Position numbers and translations under genes: made by a program
Assembly: GCF_030272615.1 (NCBI RefSeq)
Contig: NC_081414.1
Span: 525,927,137 to 525,985,136 of the forward strand
Direction: 5' to 3'
Length of the DNA: 58,000 nucleotides
Origin: Cryptomeria japonica
Lineage: Eukaryota; Streptophyta; Pinopsida; Cupressales; Cupressaceae
Notes under the pieces: generated by a model
What the model saw: only the letters and a program-made list of their open reading frames with translations
What the model was told of the DNA's origin: nothing
The model's database searches: none
Part shown: piece after piece, positions 19,678-31,490 of the stretch
How positions within the stretch are numbered: position 1 is the first letter of the stretch
How the letters are laid out: each line of letters opens with the position of its first letter

Positions 19678-21780
19678 AGTGAAGGTCACAAAAAAATATA
19701 TGACCCAAAGGAATACACAAGAAAGTTAATGTCTAAATACAAGACAATTGTTTATTACGATGATGTTAATGAGGAAGAGGACAACATCAGAAGTGCAAAG
19801 AGTTGTGTTGAGGTGCAGAAGATAAGAGAAAATTGGTTCAAGATTAAAAATGTTAAATCATAACTAAAAGGGAGGGACCCTACCTACAAAGGCCATTGAG
19901 AATATTTTATTGATCCAATGATAAGAATGCATACACGGTATGCATCGTATACGTATAGAATTAATCAAATCCCATTACCAAGGTTGGTGCCTAGTGCCCC
20001 TATGCAACCCCAAGATATACAAAGTGCTCCCTCCAGTGATCCTCTAGATACTCCTCTTGTTGTGTGTATTGTAGTTAAGTCTTATCCATTAGTCACTTCA
20101 TGATCTATCCAACCATCTACCTCAGCACCCATTGTTGTTCAGAATAGCCCAAGGGCTATTACTCCTTGGAATATTTTGTCACCTAGTATAAATCTAGTAC
20201 TGGAGTTCCTTGATGTTGACTTTGATCCATACCTTGGTCCCCATGTTGAGGAAAGGAGTAATTTTGGCACCAAAGAAAATGTTGAAGAAAAGAGCCCTCC
20301 CCCAAATAGAACATTGATCACTTTTAGATTAGGGTGAGATAATGTTGAGGATATTAGGGACCGAGCATGTGAACAATTCATGGATGATGATGCTTTCATC
20401 AAATCCAAGGAATTTAAACACTTTTTGTATAGAGCCATTAGGGATCAATGTCAACATGAACTGGGTATTATTAATTCATCTTCAAAGGATATTAAAAAGC
20501 TCTCATAAAATATTACAAGAAGATTCAAAGAAAAAATGTCTACCATAACCCTTGATGAAGGGAGACAAATTGTTAGAGATAGTAGAATTATTTTGCTCCA
20601 AGGCTAGGACATTTCCTTGACTATAGATTTTGATTATTTTAAGACAAAGGATGACATAGAGTTCCCAAAGAACCGAAAAAATGCAAAAGATTCGTAATTT
20701 GGATATGTCTTTGATAATAAGAATGGCATGTTATCCACTTGGTATTTATTCCCCACAACAAAAAAACTAGTCATGCTTGAAGAGCAACATAAGCTACATG
20801 GACATTTAATGGTGAGAAGGCCAATGGACACAATAGTAGTACAAGTTGCACAATTAACTTCACATAGTGCTCAATTCACTAAGAAGTTAGCCTTGAAGCA
20901 CAACAAGGCATTGCACGATTAACTAAGGACAATCAAAATCTAAAAGAACAATTAACTATAAGAAATGCATTTTTACCTCCTCATCCACAAACTGCTATCT
21001 CAACTGAGGAATTATTAAAGCTAAAGTAGGAATTGATAGTTGAAAAGGTCGAAGTATCTAGGCTTGAAAAGGAGCTTGAGGGTAAGAGGTAAGAAAAGGA
21101 AGAATTGTAGAAGTAGAATGCAGATTTTGTGGCCAAAGAGAATAAATTGGCATCTGATTTCATTAGTTCTTTGCTCGGAAATAGGTTGGAGTCCTCCTAG
21201 TATACATTGATAAAGTATGGGAAGGCTATAATTCTGAAAATGAAGCCTTCAATGACCATAATAGGAGTGGAACAGATTTGTATTGTGTCAAGAAGCACTT
21301 GATGAGAAGGGTTGAAGCTTTGCATATTCTAATGTGTCAAATTCATATGGAAAAGGATGCATATCAAGTCATCCATGATATGCACATGAGATTTAATCAT
21401 GTTTCCTGTTTATTGGAGTCACATAAATTTTATACAAAAATGATTAGAAGTGAATTAACTACTTTAGAAGGAAATTCAACTTTTTGCATGCCTTCTTTGT
21501 ATAAACAAATGGAGAGCCTAAAGATGTAAAAGAATGGAGGATAGAAGTCCAAAATATTCTAGGTCCCATTTTTGGAGAAATTATTGTTGAAGAAGAAAAA
21601 AGCATAGAGAAATCGAGAAAATATTTAGATGTCTCAAAATTTGAGAATGACATGACTCAAATGACAATGGCTACAAAAGAACTATTGGGAGATAAATACA
21701 ATGAACATTTAGCCCTTGTCAACAAGGTAAAGGGAAGTGGTCTCTTTGCCACATGAAATGAAGAAGGATATATAAGGGAG
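19678..21780 (+). pseudogene. Long decayed reading frame of unknown family
   Basis: One frame (phase of 19678) can be read for about 1.25 kb with eight stops, through DPKEYTRKLMSKYK, RMHTRYASYTYRINQIPLP, a Pro/Ser-rich linker, VEDIRDRACEQFMDDDAF and VFDNKNGMLSTWYLFP, to a stop at 20920. It resumes in a second frame with a charged coiled coil (KVEVSRLEKELEGK) and in a third at 21278-21529 (MEKDAYQVIHDMHMRFNHV). Many of the stops are one transition from a Gln, Arg or Trp codon. The steady protein-like composition shows it once coded for a protein of perhaps 600-700 residues. No enzyme motif or family was recognised. It may be cargo of an old LTR element, whose 3' LTR could lie at about 21.8-28.5 kb split by element E. 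Confidence 0.5.
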
Positions 21781-22268
21781 TTGCATGTCAACTCAACCAA
21801 CATACTGAGCATTCTCTTGTTTCTTCAAATTTTCTATTGATGATGTGAAGTCTTGAGCAAATAAAAAGATAAATGCAAAATTGATTTACATTCCCATTTG
21901 TCTTTTATGGATCCTTGCCAGATCATCAGATCATGGGATCCTATAGTTTTGAGAGGATGAAATGCACTTGATTTCCATTTCAATTGGCAATAAGATTTTG
22001 ACCTTTTGCCACTTCGGCATTTTGGGGTAACTTGTTCATTTTATGTAGTTGCGCCAATTTTGTAGTAACCAAAATTAGTTCAGATCGTGGAGCATCTTCA
22101 TCAAAGTTCATGCCCATTTTGCAGCTCTAACATTTCTTTAGGCAATGCAAAGTGTGTTTTGTCTTACGTGCCTTAAAGATGCCTTTTGACACATTGTTCT
22201 ATTTTGAATGGTCATCAAATAAATACTTGACACTTGTACATGACCTAATGTTTGTTGCTTTCTTATTC

Positions 22269-22275
22269 TATAAAA
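22269..22275 (+). promoter_or_regulatory. TATA box-like site interrupted downstream by element E
   Basis: TCTATAAAAGGG is a strong TATA-box match. Element E's left TSD (22279-22283) starts three bases after the GGG, so the natural downstream sequence now begins at 28301 (ATTTCAAGGCC). It could be the promoter of an old LTR or, less likely, of a gene. Confidence 0.45.
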
Positions 22276-22283
22276 GGGATTTC

Positions 22284-23178
22284 TGTTGAGAAAAATGGTG
22301 TCTCAACCTTGCATTTATGCGAGGTTACTATTTATAGTAAGTTTTCATTTGAGCACGAAATGGTGCGAAACTCTCCCTGAAGCTTCTGGTTGGCTAGATA
22401 AGCATTCCGGTAAAGTTGCGTCGCAAGGTCACAGCTAGTTTTGAAGATATTAAAGTTTTTGTCTTGGAGGGGTGCGATAAAATGTTTAAACTTAATTTTG
22501 GGGGCTTTAGAGGCTCTGAAATGCTTTGAAAAGTGGCCGTAACCGGCGCAATGGGTTACGAGGTGATAGAGCACTTCGCGAGCTTTCCGGCGCTTCAAAC
22601 GGTTCGTCAATCGGACACCCGGTTCTCAAGTTATGGCCTCCGGAAGTTTGTACTCCTGAAATAGGAAAAATAATTTGTATCGGATACGTAAATGAGCTGT
22701 AAAAGGGAGCGACACGTGTTGATGTGTGCTTTAACATGTCATAGGGCATCTAGAAGGGAGATAAGGTCGGCTACATCTTATTGGGTGGTTTTAGCCCATG
22801 GTTTTGTAATATCGTTTGACGGTTTCTTGTATTGTATCTCCTATTTATGAGGTGTGTGAGATAGAGGTTGTGTGTAAGAGTCTTATGGCTATTGAGTTGC
22901 CTCTGAATCTCTGATTAGTGGTACTCCTGTGAAGAGCTTGCTCTGCAAGTATGTTGTAATCTGTTTTTGATTGCTGAATAAAATATTGAGCTGCTTTTGG
23001 AGTGTGGGGTTTTTCTCCCGAAAGGGTTTTCCCCACGTAAATCACTGTGTTGTGGTATGAATGCTATTATATCTATTTCTATTTTTCTGTAACTATTGTA
23101 ACGATTTGAAAAAGTTTTGCATTGCCCTCCTCTCAAGGTTAGTGTAGGAAGTTGTTTCCACTACTTAACTTCCTTACA
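22284..23178 (+). repeat. Element E 5' LTR
   Basis: TGTTGAGAAAAATGG...CTTCCTTACA. AATAAA (22977-22982) is a likely polyadenylation signal. At 23004-23036 GTGGGG and CCCCAC flank T tracts and an inner CCC-GAAA-GGG, a hairpin with a GNRA-type loop. Confidence 0.93.
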
Positions 23179-23180
23179 AG

Positions 23181-23192
23181 TGGTATCAGAGC
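23181..23192 (+). promoter_or_regulatory. Element E primer-binding site
   Basis: TGGTATCAGAGC, two bases after the LTR end; initiator Met tRNA type. Confidence 0.9.
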
Positions 23193-23302
23193 CTGATCAC
23201 CTTTGGTTTCAATTGTGGGTAGTTGGGTTTTTTGAACTAATCCAAATTTGAGTGGGAGCTTGTGCAGAAGACACTTTTTGATCTTGTTGCAGGAATATTC
23301 AG

Positions 23303-26300
23303 ATGGCGAGTTCGTCAGGGAGAATAGAGGTGGAGAAATTTAATGGAAGTAATTTTGAGATGTGGAAGTTGAAGATGGAAGATCTGCTAATAGATCGAGA
23401 TCTTTGGGATGCTGTTGATGCGAATGTCCAAAGGCCCTCAGATCCTACTGCGACAGCTCAGTATGATGTTATGGACCGAAAAGCCAAGGGTCTAATCAGA
23501 CTGTGCCTGACAGACTCTGTTCTAATCAATGTCCATGAAGAAAACTCTGCAAAGAAGCTATGGACTAAGCTTGGTGAGATGTATCAAGCGAAATCTTTAT
23601 TAAATCAAATTTTCTTAAGAAAGAAATTGTATTCCTTGAAGATGGAAGAGGGTGGACGAATTGCAGACCACCTGGAAGCATTCAATATGTTGGTGGCTCA
23701 ATTAGTATCCGTCAGTGTTAAGATGGACGAGGAGGAGAAATGTCAAATCTTGCTTTGTTCTTTGCCTGATTCGTGGGATTCTCTTGTTATGGCTATCGGT
23801 AGTACTTCTGTTGTTTTGAAATCTGAAGATGTGGTGGGTGCCCTACTCGGTGAAGAGATGCGAAGGAAGGTATCCATCAGTTCAAAGGAAGCCCTAACCG
23901 TTCGTGGAAGACCTAAGGAGAAAGGCAAGAAGAATGAGAAGCGCGACAAGTCCAAATCCAAAGGGAGATCGAAATCTCCTGGAAAGTCCAAAGTCATTTG
24001 CTGGAACTGCGGTAAACCGGGTCACATCCGTAAGGACTGCAAAGAAGAAAAGAAGAAGAAGAAAAAAAAAAAGTTCGATTTTGATTCCGAGTCCGACAAG
24101 GAAGATGGCGATGCATTTATTGCGGCTTTGGCGACTCATGCAGGTAATGATGCCTGACTAATTGACTCAGGTGCATCTTTTCATACGACTTCCAATAGAG
24201 ATTGGTTTTTTGAATATGAAGGATTTAATGGAGGTAAGGTGTACTTGGGTGATGATTCACATCTAGACATTGTTGGTCGAGGTAAAGTTAGAATCAGGTT
24301 TTCTGATGGTAGAATAAAAAGGATTAATGGTGTGCTGCATATCCCTGGATTAAAATGAAACCTGCTATCTGTGAGCAAACTGATAGATGCAGGTGTGCAG
24401 GTAGTCTTTTCTGAAGTAGGATGTAAGATGATTAAGGGTGCTATGGTAGTTGCTAGAGGTGTCAGGTTTGGCACTTTGTATAAGATTGAAGCATACACTG
24501 TTGAGTGTAATAGCACTTCTGTAAAAAGTAAATCTGCGGATACTTCACTGGAAGATTTGAAGGTTTCACCTTCAGCAGAGGGAAATGGTTTTTGGGTACC
24601 TAAGGGTGCTCTTTCGTCTGAAGCAAAGTTACCTGCAGAGAAGACTATGTTATGACACTAGAGACTTGGCCACATTGGAGAAAAGGGTCTAAGGACCTTG
24701 AAAAATAAAAACCTTGTTGAAGGTTTGAATGACTGTAATCTTGACTTTGATTTCTGTGAGCATTGCATTTATGGAAAACAAAACCGCGTTCAGTTTTACT
24801 CGAGTTCTCATAAAACTTGTGGTGTTTTGGATCTTATCCATTCTGATGTGTTTGGTCTAGTAGATGTCTCTTCGATTGGAAAATCCACATATTATGTTTC
24901 ATTTATTGATGATTTTAGTAGAAGGACATGGGTTTATTTTCTAAAGAGTAAATCTGAAGTTTTTAGTCATTTTAAAGAATTTAAAGCAATGGTTGAGTTG
25001 CAGACTGGAAAGAAAATAAAATGTTTGAGAACTGATAATGGCGGTGAGTTTTGCTCTAATGATTTTGATAGATTCTGTAAAGGCTGTGGAATTAACAGGT
25101 AGAAGACAACTCCGTATTCTCCACAGCAGAATGGAGTTGTAGAAAGAATGAACAGGACACTGATGGAGAAGGCTAGGAGTATGTTGAGTGGTGTTGGTCT
25201 CGAACAAAAGTTTTGGGCTGAAGCTGTTGCCACTGCTTGCTACCTGATTAACAGGTCTCCTACATCAGCTCTTGTTGATAAAACGCCTATGGAAGCATGG
25301 TCAGGTCACAAGCCTTCATTGAGACATCTTAGAGTTTTTGGTTGTGAGGCATATGCACATGTGCCAAAGGAGAAGCGAACAAAGTTGGAGAACAAGGCTA
25401 TGAAATGTATCTTCATCGGGTATAGTTATGGTGTGAAAGGATACAAGCTTTGGGACCCTGTTGCACAAAAGGTAATTCACAGTAGAAGTGTTATTTTTAG
25501 AGAAATTAAGTCTCCTTCTGTTACATTGCAGCCAGAACAGACTAAAAAAGAAGATGTGATTCAACTTCCTTCTACACCTGAAAGAGTTGAATCAAGACCC
25601 CTAGATAGGCAAGAAGTTGAGGAGAGCTCGTCTAGCTCTGAATCTTCAGAAGAGGAGGAAGAACCTCCAACTCAGCTTGTTAGAAGGTCTACAAGACATA
25701 GACAACCACCTGAAAGGTATTCACCTAATGATTGGAGATGTATTTTTGCTCTGAATACTAGTGTGGATGAACCAAAATCTGTAGAAGAGGCATTAGGTAT
25801 GAATGATGCAGAATCCTGGAAGATTGCTATGGAGGAAGAAATGGTAGCTTTGAAAAAGAATGATACATGGGATCTTGTACCATTGCCTGAAGGATGAAAA
25901 CCTATTGGTTGTAAATGGGTGTTCAAGAAAAAGATTGGTTCAGATGGAAGCATTGAGAAGTATAAAGCAAGGTTGGTTGCAAAAGGCTTCTCTCAGGTTG
26001 AGGGTGTTGATTACGGTGAGATATTTTCTCCTGTTGCAAAAATGACGTCCATTAGATTTTTGCTTTCTATTGCTACTGCTTATGATTTAGAGGTTGAGCA
26101 AATGGATGTGAAAACTGCTTTCCTTCATGGTGATTTGGAGGAAGATATTTATATGACACAACCGGAGCACTATGTGGTGAAAGGCAAAAGTAATTTGGTC
26201 TGTAAATTGAAGAAATCTCTGTATGGCCTCAAACAAAGTCCTAGGATGTGGTACCAGAAATTTGATACATATGTGTTGAGTTTGGGATTTGAACGTTCTA

Positions 26301-27349
26301 AATCAGATCACTGTGTTTATTATAAATCTGATGGTGATCATTTCTTATTCATTGCATTGTATGTTGATGATATGTTATTCATTGGTAAAGGGAAAGGTAT
26401 GATTTTAGAACTGAAGTCTCAGCTCGCTGCTAAATTTGAAATGAAAGATCTTGGTGCAGCAAAACACATTCTTGGGATGGAAATTAGAAGAGATAGGGTG
26501 AACAGAAAGCTATGGCTAAGCTAGAGTAAGTATGTGAATTCAGTGTTACAGAGGTTCAACATGCAGAATTGTAGACCATTGAGTGTTCCTTTTACAGTTG
26601 GAACGAAACTATCTATTTCAGATTGTCCTACATCCCCATTGGAAATGGAAGACATGAGCAGAGTGCCTTACCAAAGTGCGGTTGGAAGCTTGATGTATGT
26701 TATGGTCTGTACTAGACCAGATATTGCCCAAGCAATGGGAGTACTTTCTAGATATATGTCTAATCCTGGTAGAGTTCATTGGGATGCAGTCAAAAGAGTC
26801 TTTAGATATTTGAAGGGTACTTCAGAGTATTCTTTATGTTATCATGGTGATTTAGTTGGAGACATGACTTCCCTTGATATCCATGGTTATGTGGATTCAG
26901 ATTGGGCAGGTGATATTGATAGCAGAAGATCCACCAGTGCTTATGTGTTTACTTTGTTTGGTGGTGCAATTAGTTGGATGAGTAAGCGACAGGCTGTGGT
27001 TGCTTTATCCACTACTGAAGCAGAGTATATGGCAGCTACTCATGCTTGTAAAGAGGCCATTTGGCTTAAGAGACTGTGTTCGGATATTGGAATAAAACAA
27101 GGTACAGTGACAGTTTACTATGATAGTTAGAGTGCAATTAGCCTAGCTAAGAACCCGACATTTCATGCCCGGACCAAACATATTGATGTTCAGCATCATT
27201 TTGTTAGAGATATGGTCGAAGATGGTAGGGTGAAGCTGGTTAAGGTGGAAACTTTGATGAATGTTGCAGATGCTTTAACTAAGGCTGTGAGCATAGAGAA
27301 GTTCAGATGGTGTTCAGAGTCTATGGGCCTTATGGCCCCTAGCAATTGA
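23303..27349 (+). pseudogene. Element E gag-pol polyprotein with eight in-frame stops
   Basis: The frame from ATG 23303 to TGA 27347-27349 (1348 codons, close to Tnt1's length) has no frameshift. Domains: gag (KFNGSNFEMWKLKMEDLL), a basic Lys/Ser linker, CCHC knuckle CWNCGKPGHIRKDC (23999-24040), protease DSGAS (Asp at 24164), integrase (RLGHIG, FCEHC, HSDVFG, RTDNGGE, NGVVERMNRT), an acidic Ser/Glu spacer, reverse transcriptase YVDD (26360-26371) and RNase H (DSDWAG, TTEAEY). Stops are TGA 24155, TGA 24356, TGA 24653, TAG 24659, TAG 25100, TGA 25895, TAG 26522 and TAG 27128. Each lies one C-to-T or G-to-A change from a Gln, Arg or Trp codon, as expected from methylated-cytosine deamination. 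Confidence 0.93.
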
Positions 27350-27393
27350 TTCATTGTGTTGACATTCCCTTCCGCTCTTGCAAGGTGTTCGAC

Positions 27394-27405
27394 AAGTGGG
27401 AGATT
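27394..27405 (+). promoter_or_regulatory. Element E polypurine tract
   Basis: AAGTGGGAGATT directly before the 3' LTR. Confidence 0.8.
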
Positions 27406-28300
27406 TGTTGAGAAAAATGGTGTCTCAACCTTGCATTTATGTGAGGTTACTATTTATAGTAAGTTTTCATTTGAGCACGAAATGGTGCGAAACTCTCCCT
27501 GAAGCTTCTGGTTGGCTAGATAAGCATTCCGGTAAAGTTGCGTCGCAAGGTCACAGCTAGTTTTGAAGATATTAAAGTTTTCATCTTGGAGGGGTGCGAT
27601 AAAATGTTTAAACTTAATTTTGGGGGCTTTAGAGGCTCCAAAACGCCCTGAAAAGTGGCCGTAATCGGCGCAACGGGTTACGAGGTGATAGAGCACTTCA
27701 TGAGCTTTCTGGCGCTTCAAACGGTTCGTCAATCGGACACCCGGTTCTCAAGTTATGGCCTCCGGAAGTTTGTACTCCTGAAATAGGAAAAATAATTTGT
27801 ATCGGATACGTAAATGAGCTGTAAAAGGGAGCGACACATGTTGATGTGTGCTTTAACATGTCATAGGGCATCTAGAAGGGAGATAAGGTCGGCTACACCT
27901 TATTGGGTGGTTTTAGCCCATGGTTTTGTAATACCGTTTGACGGTTTCTTGTATTGTATCTCCTATTTATGAGGTGTGTGAGATAGAGGTTATGTGTAAG
28001 AGTCTTATGGCTATTGAGTTGCCTCTGAATCTCTGATTAGTGATACTCCTGCGAAGAGCTTGCTCTGCAAGTATGTTGTAATCTGTTTTTGATTGCTGAA
28101 TAAAATATTGAGCTGCTTTTGGAGTGTGGGGTTTTTCTCCCGAAAGGGTTTTCCCCACATAAATCACTGTGTTGTGGTATGAATGCTATTATATCTATTT
28201 CTATTTTTCTGTAACTGTTGTAACAATCTGAAAAAGTTTTGCATTGCCCTCCTCTCAAGGTTAGTGTAGGAAGTTGTTTCCGCTACTTAACTTCCTTACA
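27406..28300 (+). repeat. Element E 3' LTR
   Basis: Same length as the 5' copy. Several sites read TG in one LTR and CA in the other (for example TTTTGTC and TTTCATC), pointing to an ancestral CG that decayed on opposite strands. Confidence 0.93.
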
Positions 28301-28386
28301 ATTTCAAGGCCATTTTAAAGGGTTCTAAATTTGTGTTTTGGGTGGGTAGTATAGTAGTGTTAAGTCTAGAATTAAGAAGATAATGT

Positions 28387-28474
28387 GCATATTGTAAGTG
28401 TTTAATTTCTTGTAGTAAATGTCAATCAGGGCACATTGCGAGTGTTTAATTTCTTGTAGTAAATGTCAGTCAGG
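28387..28474 (+). repeat. 44-base tandem duplication
   Basis: Units 28387-28430 and 28431-28474 (GCAYATTGYRAGTG then TTTAATTTCTTGTAGTAAAT). The four differences are all transitions. Confidence 0.8.
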
Positions 28475-28824
28475 TTTTGAATAGTAATGAAAAGTATTTC
28501 AAAGTCTTCTCCAAAATTTACATTCAAGTTCGTATGAATACAATATATCAAGGATGTTAAATTAGATTCTTCGTTGCAGTCTTCCTATGATTGTGTGATT
28601 TCCTTATATCTTTTTTTCAATGAAAGACTTAAATGCTTTAAACAAATTGTTGTGAGTTTGAATGAATGATGTGGATCTGTGAGTAGGACTTTGTGATAAC
28701 ATAAGTGGATTCATTAACGTAAGGAATTAATGTGCGTGTCCAGTAGTTTGAACAAATTTGTTATATGAATACATTTATTGTCTTAATTTGACTGTATCCC
28801 CCCAAATTAAGCACCAATTTGACG

Positions 28825-28910
28825 AGTTACCTGACTATTGGTTCATAAACATCTCAAAATATCAATTAGTTACCTGACTATTGGTTCATAAACATCTCAA
28901 AATATCAATT
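28825..28910 (+). repeat. 43-base tandem duplication
   Basis: AGTTACCTGACTATTGG, then TTCATAAACATCTCAAAATA and TCAATT, occurs twice in a row with no difference seen. Confidence 0.85.
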
Positions 28911-29056
28911 CATTTTACTTTTTTATGTTGTTTAGGAGTATTTTAAGTTATAATTTTGTTCTCAAACATAGATTATTGCTTGATATCCAAGAATGGAGTC
29001 AATTCTAGTAGAAGCAAACAATTCCTTGGTATATTTTCATCAAGAACCCATCTACA

Positions 29057-30240
29057 TGTTTGAAGTACGTGTTGTTGTGGTTGTCATTGATGTCAAACTG
29101 GTTGTTTTGGATTGGTCTAGAATGTTTGTGGTGTAGAGTTATCTTTCTATGTTGATGTAGTTGTTGTTCTATTAGTTATTTCAGAAGTGTTTGGGTTGTT
29201 TGGGTCTAAAAAGTGTTGTTGATGTTGTTTATTATGGTTATCTTTGCTGGATATAGTTTTGGTATCATGGATATGACAGTTCTATGGTTTGGAAATATAT
29301 TTGTGTTCTCCAGGTGTTGTGGCATTGTTCATTGTTGGTTGTGATATTCTATGTTAGACATGTCCTTGGGTTTGCATATGATTTGTGGGAGATTGTTTGA
29401 TGTGTTATGGGTCTCATTGTAATATGTGGAGATCTGGATATAAGTTATTGCATTGGAGAGTATGTTTTGACCATTAATTTCTTATATGGATGTGTAGTGT
29501 GTTGATTTGCTATTGGTTATGTTCCAGTGATTGCAGCTCAGTGAATTGATCTTTGGAAGATGTGTTTTGGTCCCCTCTTTCTCCTAGAGTGGATCAATGT
29601 GTGTGTTTTTGGTTCGGGAAGTATATTTTGGTTCAGGTCGACTTGGTTCAAGCTTTGATGATCTATCTTGTATATAAGGACGAGTGTGATTGAATTATGT
29701 ATGATGATGAGATGTAGAGTGTAGATGTATGATGCAAAGATAGACAGTGAGGTTCGGTGAAGAGCAGTGAAGAAGAGTTGTGTTCAAATGATATGCAAGT
29801 TGTGTTGAGACTGCGATAGAGATTTGAGATAGGGTGTTGGTAGTTGAGGTCTGAGTTGTGCGTGTTGATGTTGGTCACTTGATGCAGAGTTCAAGGATAG
29901 CTTCATGATCGAGAGATCCTTATTTTCATATCATTTTTGTATCTTGCCCTATTGTAGTTAGCTTTAGGTTTGCAAGTCCTCTTTTGTATCTTGCCCCATG
30001 AACAGTTAGCCTTGGTTTGAAAGTTCGGAGCAATGAGCTCTTTTTTTAATCTGATATACATAGTGGATATATTATTGTGGGTAAGTGCTCACCGTGGTTT
30101 TTCCCTGTTTGGGTTTTCCACGTAGAAAATCTTGGTATTCATGTGTTGAATGTGTGTTGTTGTTTAATTGTTTTTGTGTTGTATTAATTTATGTTTTGGA
30201 CTTATTCACCCCCCCTCTTGGTCATGCCTTGGGTTCAACA
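29057..30240 (+). mobile_element. Solo LTR of a Sirevirus-like Copia element (1184 bp)
   Basis: The unit begins TGTTTGAAGTACG and ends GGGTTCAACA, with a perfect TSD, CTACA, at 29052-29056 and 30241-30245. It shares landmarks with element A's LTR: the TTGTCATTGATGTCAA motif near the start, GTATCTTGCCCTATTGTAG in the middle, and the GTGG...GGG...CCAC hairpin motif (30094-30121) before the C-rich end. No internal sequence follows. It most likely formed by recombination between the two LTRs of a complete element. Confidence 0.88.
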
Positions 30241-30379
30241 CTACATTGTTATAATATCTGAGCATATTTTGTTGTGATCGCTAGAAATTGTAAAGGGGAA
30301 CCACCATGGTTTTGTAGAGCCTAAAGTGAAGAAGACATGAACCTTGTGATTAAGTCTTCTCAATTACCCTCTGATCCAA

Positions 30380-30960
30380 GAATTTGATTATTGAACATGG
30401 CTAAACCATAGGTTTTCTTGGGCAATCAGTTGGAGAAACTAACAGATAAATCTAATATTTTCCTCTTCAACACTCTCGAGCCTATTCAACACATGATTGC
30501 CAATATTCTTCATTTTAATATAAGTCAAATATTGGTAAATTATTTGGGAATTACCCTATCTTTGATAATGATTAATGAGCTTCATTAGATTAAGGATTTA
30601 GATAAAAAAACTTAAGGGTCAATCTTTGGAACTTTCAATAGTTATCCTTTGTGGAAGGATTGACTCTTCTAAAATATGTCATACAAGCCATTCCAATTCA
30701 CATGTTTTGTTTTTGTCTACTCCAAAATGTTTTCTTAAGGATTTTGATGATCTTTCCAAATAATTCTTATGGGTGAGAAGGTTGGGCCACTATAAACGAA
30801 GCCTTGTGCATTGGGATAAGCTTTAAAAAAGAAAAGAAAATGAAGGACTTATAATTAGGCTATCTAAACTTGGTAATCAAGCCTTGGCTACCAAATTACA
30901 TTTGTGATGGTAAAAAATTATAAAAAAATATTGGGCAAGAATTTTTAATTTCGCCGAAGG
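30380..30960 (+). pseudogene. LINE reverse-transcriptase remnant
   Basis: Degenerate translation in shifting frames gives the end of the plant LINE reverse transcriptase and the part that follows: HFNISQILVNYLGITLSL (normally YLGIPLS), LSFVEGLTLLKYVIQAIPIH, a PKC-containing stretch, FLW, VHWDKL and ALATKLHL. Stops and frameshifts occur throughout. It begins just after the solo LTR's right TSD, so the LTR may have inserted into this LINE, but the matching upstream part was not found. Confidence 0.65.
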
Positions 30961-31490
30961 CGACTCCTATATGAAATGGATGGGCTAACTTCTCCAATCA
31001 ATGATCCATATTTGCTGAGGGACGTGCAAGACGATTGTAATCTCGAGCACCGTAGATTGTTTTATCGGATCTACTATCATTTATGCGTTGCACTTTCCAT
31101 TTCTTGTAACCATGTATTTTGCTGGTTTACCGTACATTTTTCTCATTTCCAGTGAAACGATCCAAACGATTGTCGTCGTTGGATTTCTGCAGATATTTCA
31201 TTTTTCGTTTTTCCTTTGTATGGGTTTCATCATTTTCTTCGTCACCATTTGTACCTTTATCGATTGTTTAAATACCGTCATCATTTTCCTCCTCACCATT
31301 TTTACTTTATCGGGTGTTTTGTTACCGTCCCTGTTTTATTTTTTGTGAACGATAAAGCAGAATGACTGACCGGATTTCATTCACTGAATTTTTCATTTGT
31401 TTGTTCCATACCTTAGGTAAATACGTTTATGGAGATTGATGGAGATTGTATATCGAACACACAAAGATGATTTTGATTTTCAAATTTCTC
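30961..31490 (+). other. CpG-containing block with a small hydrophobic frame
   Basis: Unlike its surroundings this block keeps many CpG sites (CGCCGAAGGCGAC, CTCGAGCACCG, CGATTGTCGTCG), suggesting it was not heavily methylated or is a recent arrival. The open frame 31088-31348 gives 86 mostly hydrophobic residues that could form two or three membrane segments, but its T/C-rich composition alone would produce that. No family was recognised. Confidence 0.25.

Larger units (their letters stand above)
22284..28300 (+). mobile_element. Element E: Tork/Tnt1-like Copia element, full length but with stops
   Basis: Two LTRs of equal length (895 bp: 22284-23178 and 27406-28300) and a perfect TSD, ATTTC (22279-22283, 28301-28305). 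TGGTATCAGAGC is at 23181-23192, a polypurine tract ends at 27405, and one gag-pol frame fills the inside. The LTRs differ at about 24 sites by eye, all transitions and mostly at CpG, with no indel. Gag opening and motif style (DSGASFHTT) point to the Tork lineage. Eight in-frame stops silence it. Confidence 0.95.

Noticed and set aside
22332-23136. Minus-strand frames repeated at 27454-28258
   Set aside because: Antisense frames of the two E LTRs; duplicated because the LTRs are.
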